Source: an uncultured Sphingomonadales bacterium (lineage in GTDB: Bacteria; Pseudomonadota; Alphaproteobacteria; Sphingomonadales; Sphingomonadaceae). From it: DNA of 5,698 bases. Below the pieces are notes generated by a model. That model made no database searches, was not told the DNA's origin, and saw nothing but the letters and a program-made list of their open reading frames with translations. Shown here one piece after another: positions 5,484-5,698 of the stretch. The position numbers and the translations under genes are program-made. The stretch spans positions 1 through 5,698 of the forward strand of contig CAJBSR010000094.1 of assembly GCA_903958285.1 (NCBI GenBank). Direction: 5' to 3'. Each line of letters opens with the position of its first letter. Position 1 is the first letter of the stretch.

Positions 5484-5698
5484 GATGGAAATTTCAAACT
5501 CAGTTCGACCATCGTTTTTTACCGTGCATCGAATGCTCCCGTCATGGATGTCAGCAATCTGACGCGCGTTATAGAGGCCTAGGCCGCCCCCTTCTGCCGA
5601 TTTCTCACATTCAAAACAACGAAATCATTGTTACCGGAGTGTTTCGATATACAAATACCTGGCCTACCGGAATTGATTTTTTGGCTTCAGGCAAAGTG
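5475..5698 (-). pseudogene. Histidine kinase C-terminal ATPase domain, frameshifted and partial
   Basis: Reading leftward from the stop at 5475-5477, 49 codons encode the end of a GHKL/HATPase domain: a G2 box and following helix, GGGLGLYNARQIADIHDGSI, then a two-strand end closing with TEFEISIPA, exactly where sensor kinases usually end. In this frame a TGA at 5625-5627 blocks extension. From 5698 down to the A-run at 5613-5616 (TTTT on the coding strand), a different frame is open and ends ...PVTMISLF. Removing one base of that run joins the two as ISLF-ECEKSAEGGGLGL, which fits the LFE...GLGL spacing of kinases. A one-base insertion, real or a sequencing error, is therefore likely. I do not see a clear DxGxG G1 box in the upstream piece. 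The N-terminal part lies beyond the window, and the partner regulator is unseen. Confidence 0.6.

Noticed and set aside
4985..5698. CRISPR array or complete mobile element
   Set aside because: There is no regularly spaced repeat of 20-40 bp, no transposase or integrase coding sequence, and no terminal inverted repeat pair. Only short repeats and a broken gene are visible.

Overview
The window looks like chromosomal DNA from an alphaproteobacterium, most likely in the Sphingomonadales. This is inferred from the lptB-rpoN pair, the alphaproteobacterial style of sigma-54, a Complex I NDUFA9-like gene next to uppP, and coding GC near 60% in the lines I counted. I could not search a database, so the genus is open.

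Positions 1-1838 (+ strand) hold the 3' end of lptB, the ATPase of the lipopolysaccharide transporter, followed 2 bp later by complete rpoN (sigma-54). rpoN ends tail-to-tail, 7 bp from a leftward gene. Positions 1846-4771 (- strand) hold a compact leftward cluster. In transcription order it is an NDUFA9-like NAD(P)-binding protein, uppP (undecaprenyl-diphosphate phosphatase, overlapping by ATGA), a Met-rich exported DUF2059 protein and a small exported protein. The last two share a motif and spacing suggesting they are distant paralogs. Most of this part concerns the cell envelope: LPS export, lipid-carrier recycling and exported proteins.

Positions 4826-4984 carry a candidate promoter and a complete tRNA-Leu(CAG) gene with encoded CCA, divergent from the NDUFA9-like gene. 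From 4985 the character changes. GC falls to about 45-47% in the lines I counted, no intact gene is visible, and there are C5-containing tandem repeats, several perfect inverted repeats, and a broken C-terminal histidine-kinase ATPase domain (5475 to the window end, - strand) with an apparent one-base frameshift. tRNA-Leu followed by atypical, decayed DNA is the usual appearance of an integration site or genomic-island edge, but no integrase is in the window, so this is inference.

I see no convincing complete new system. The best leads are the paired exported proteins, the tRNA-proximal repeats and the kinase remnant.
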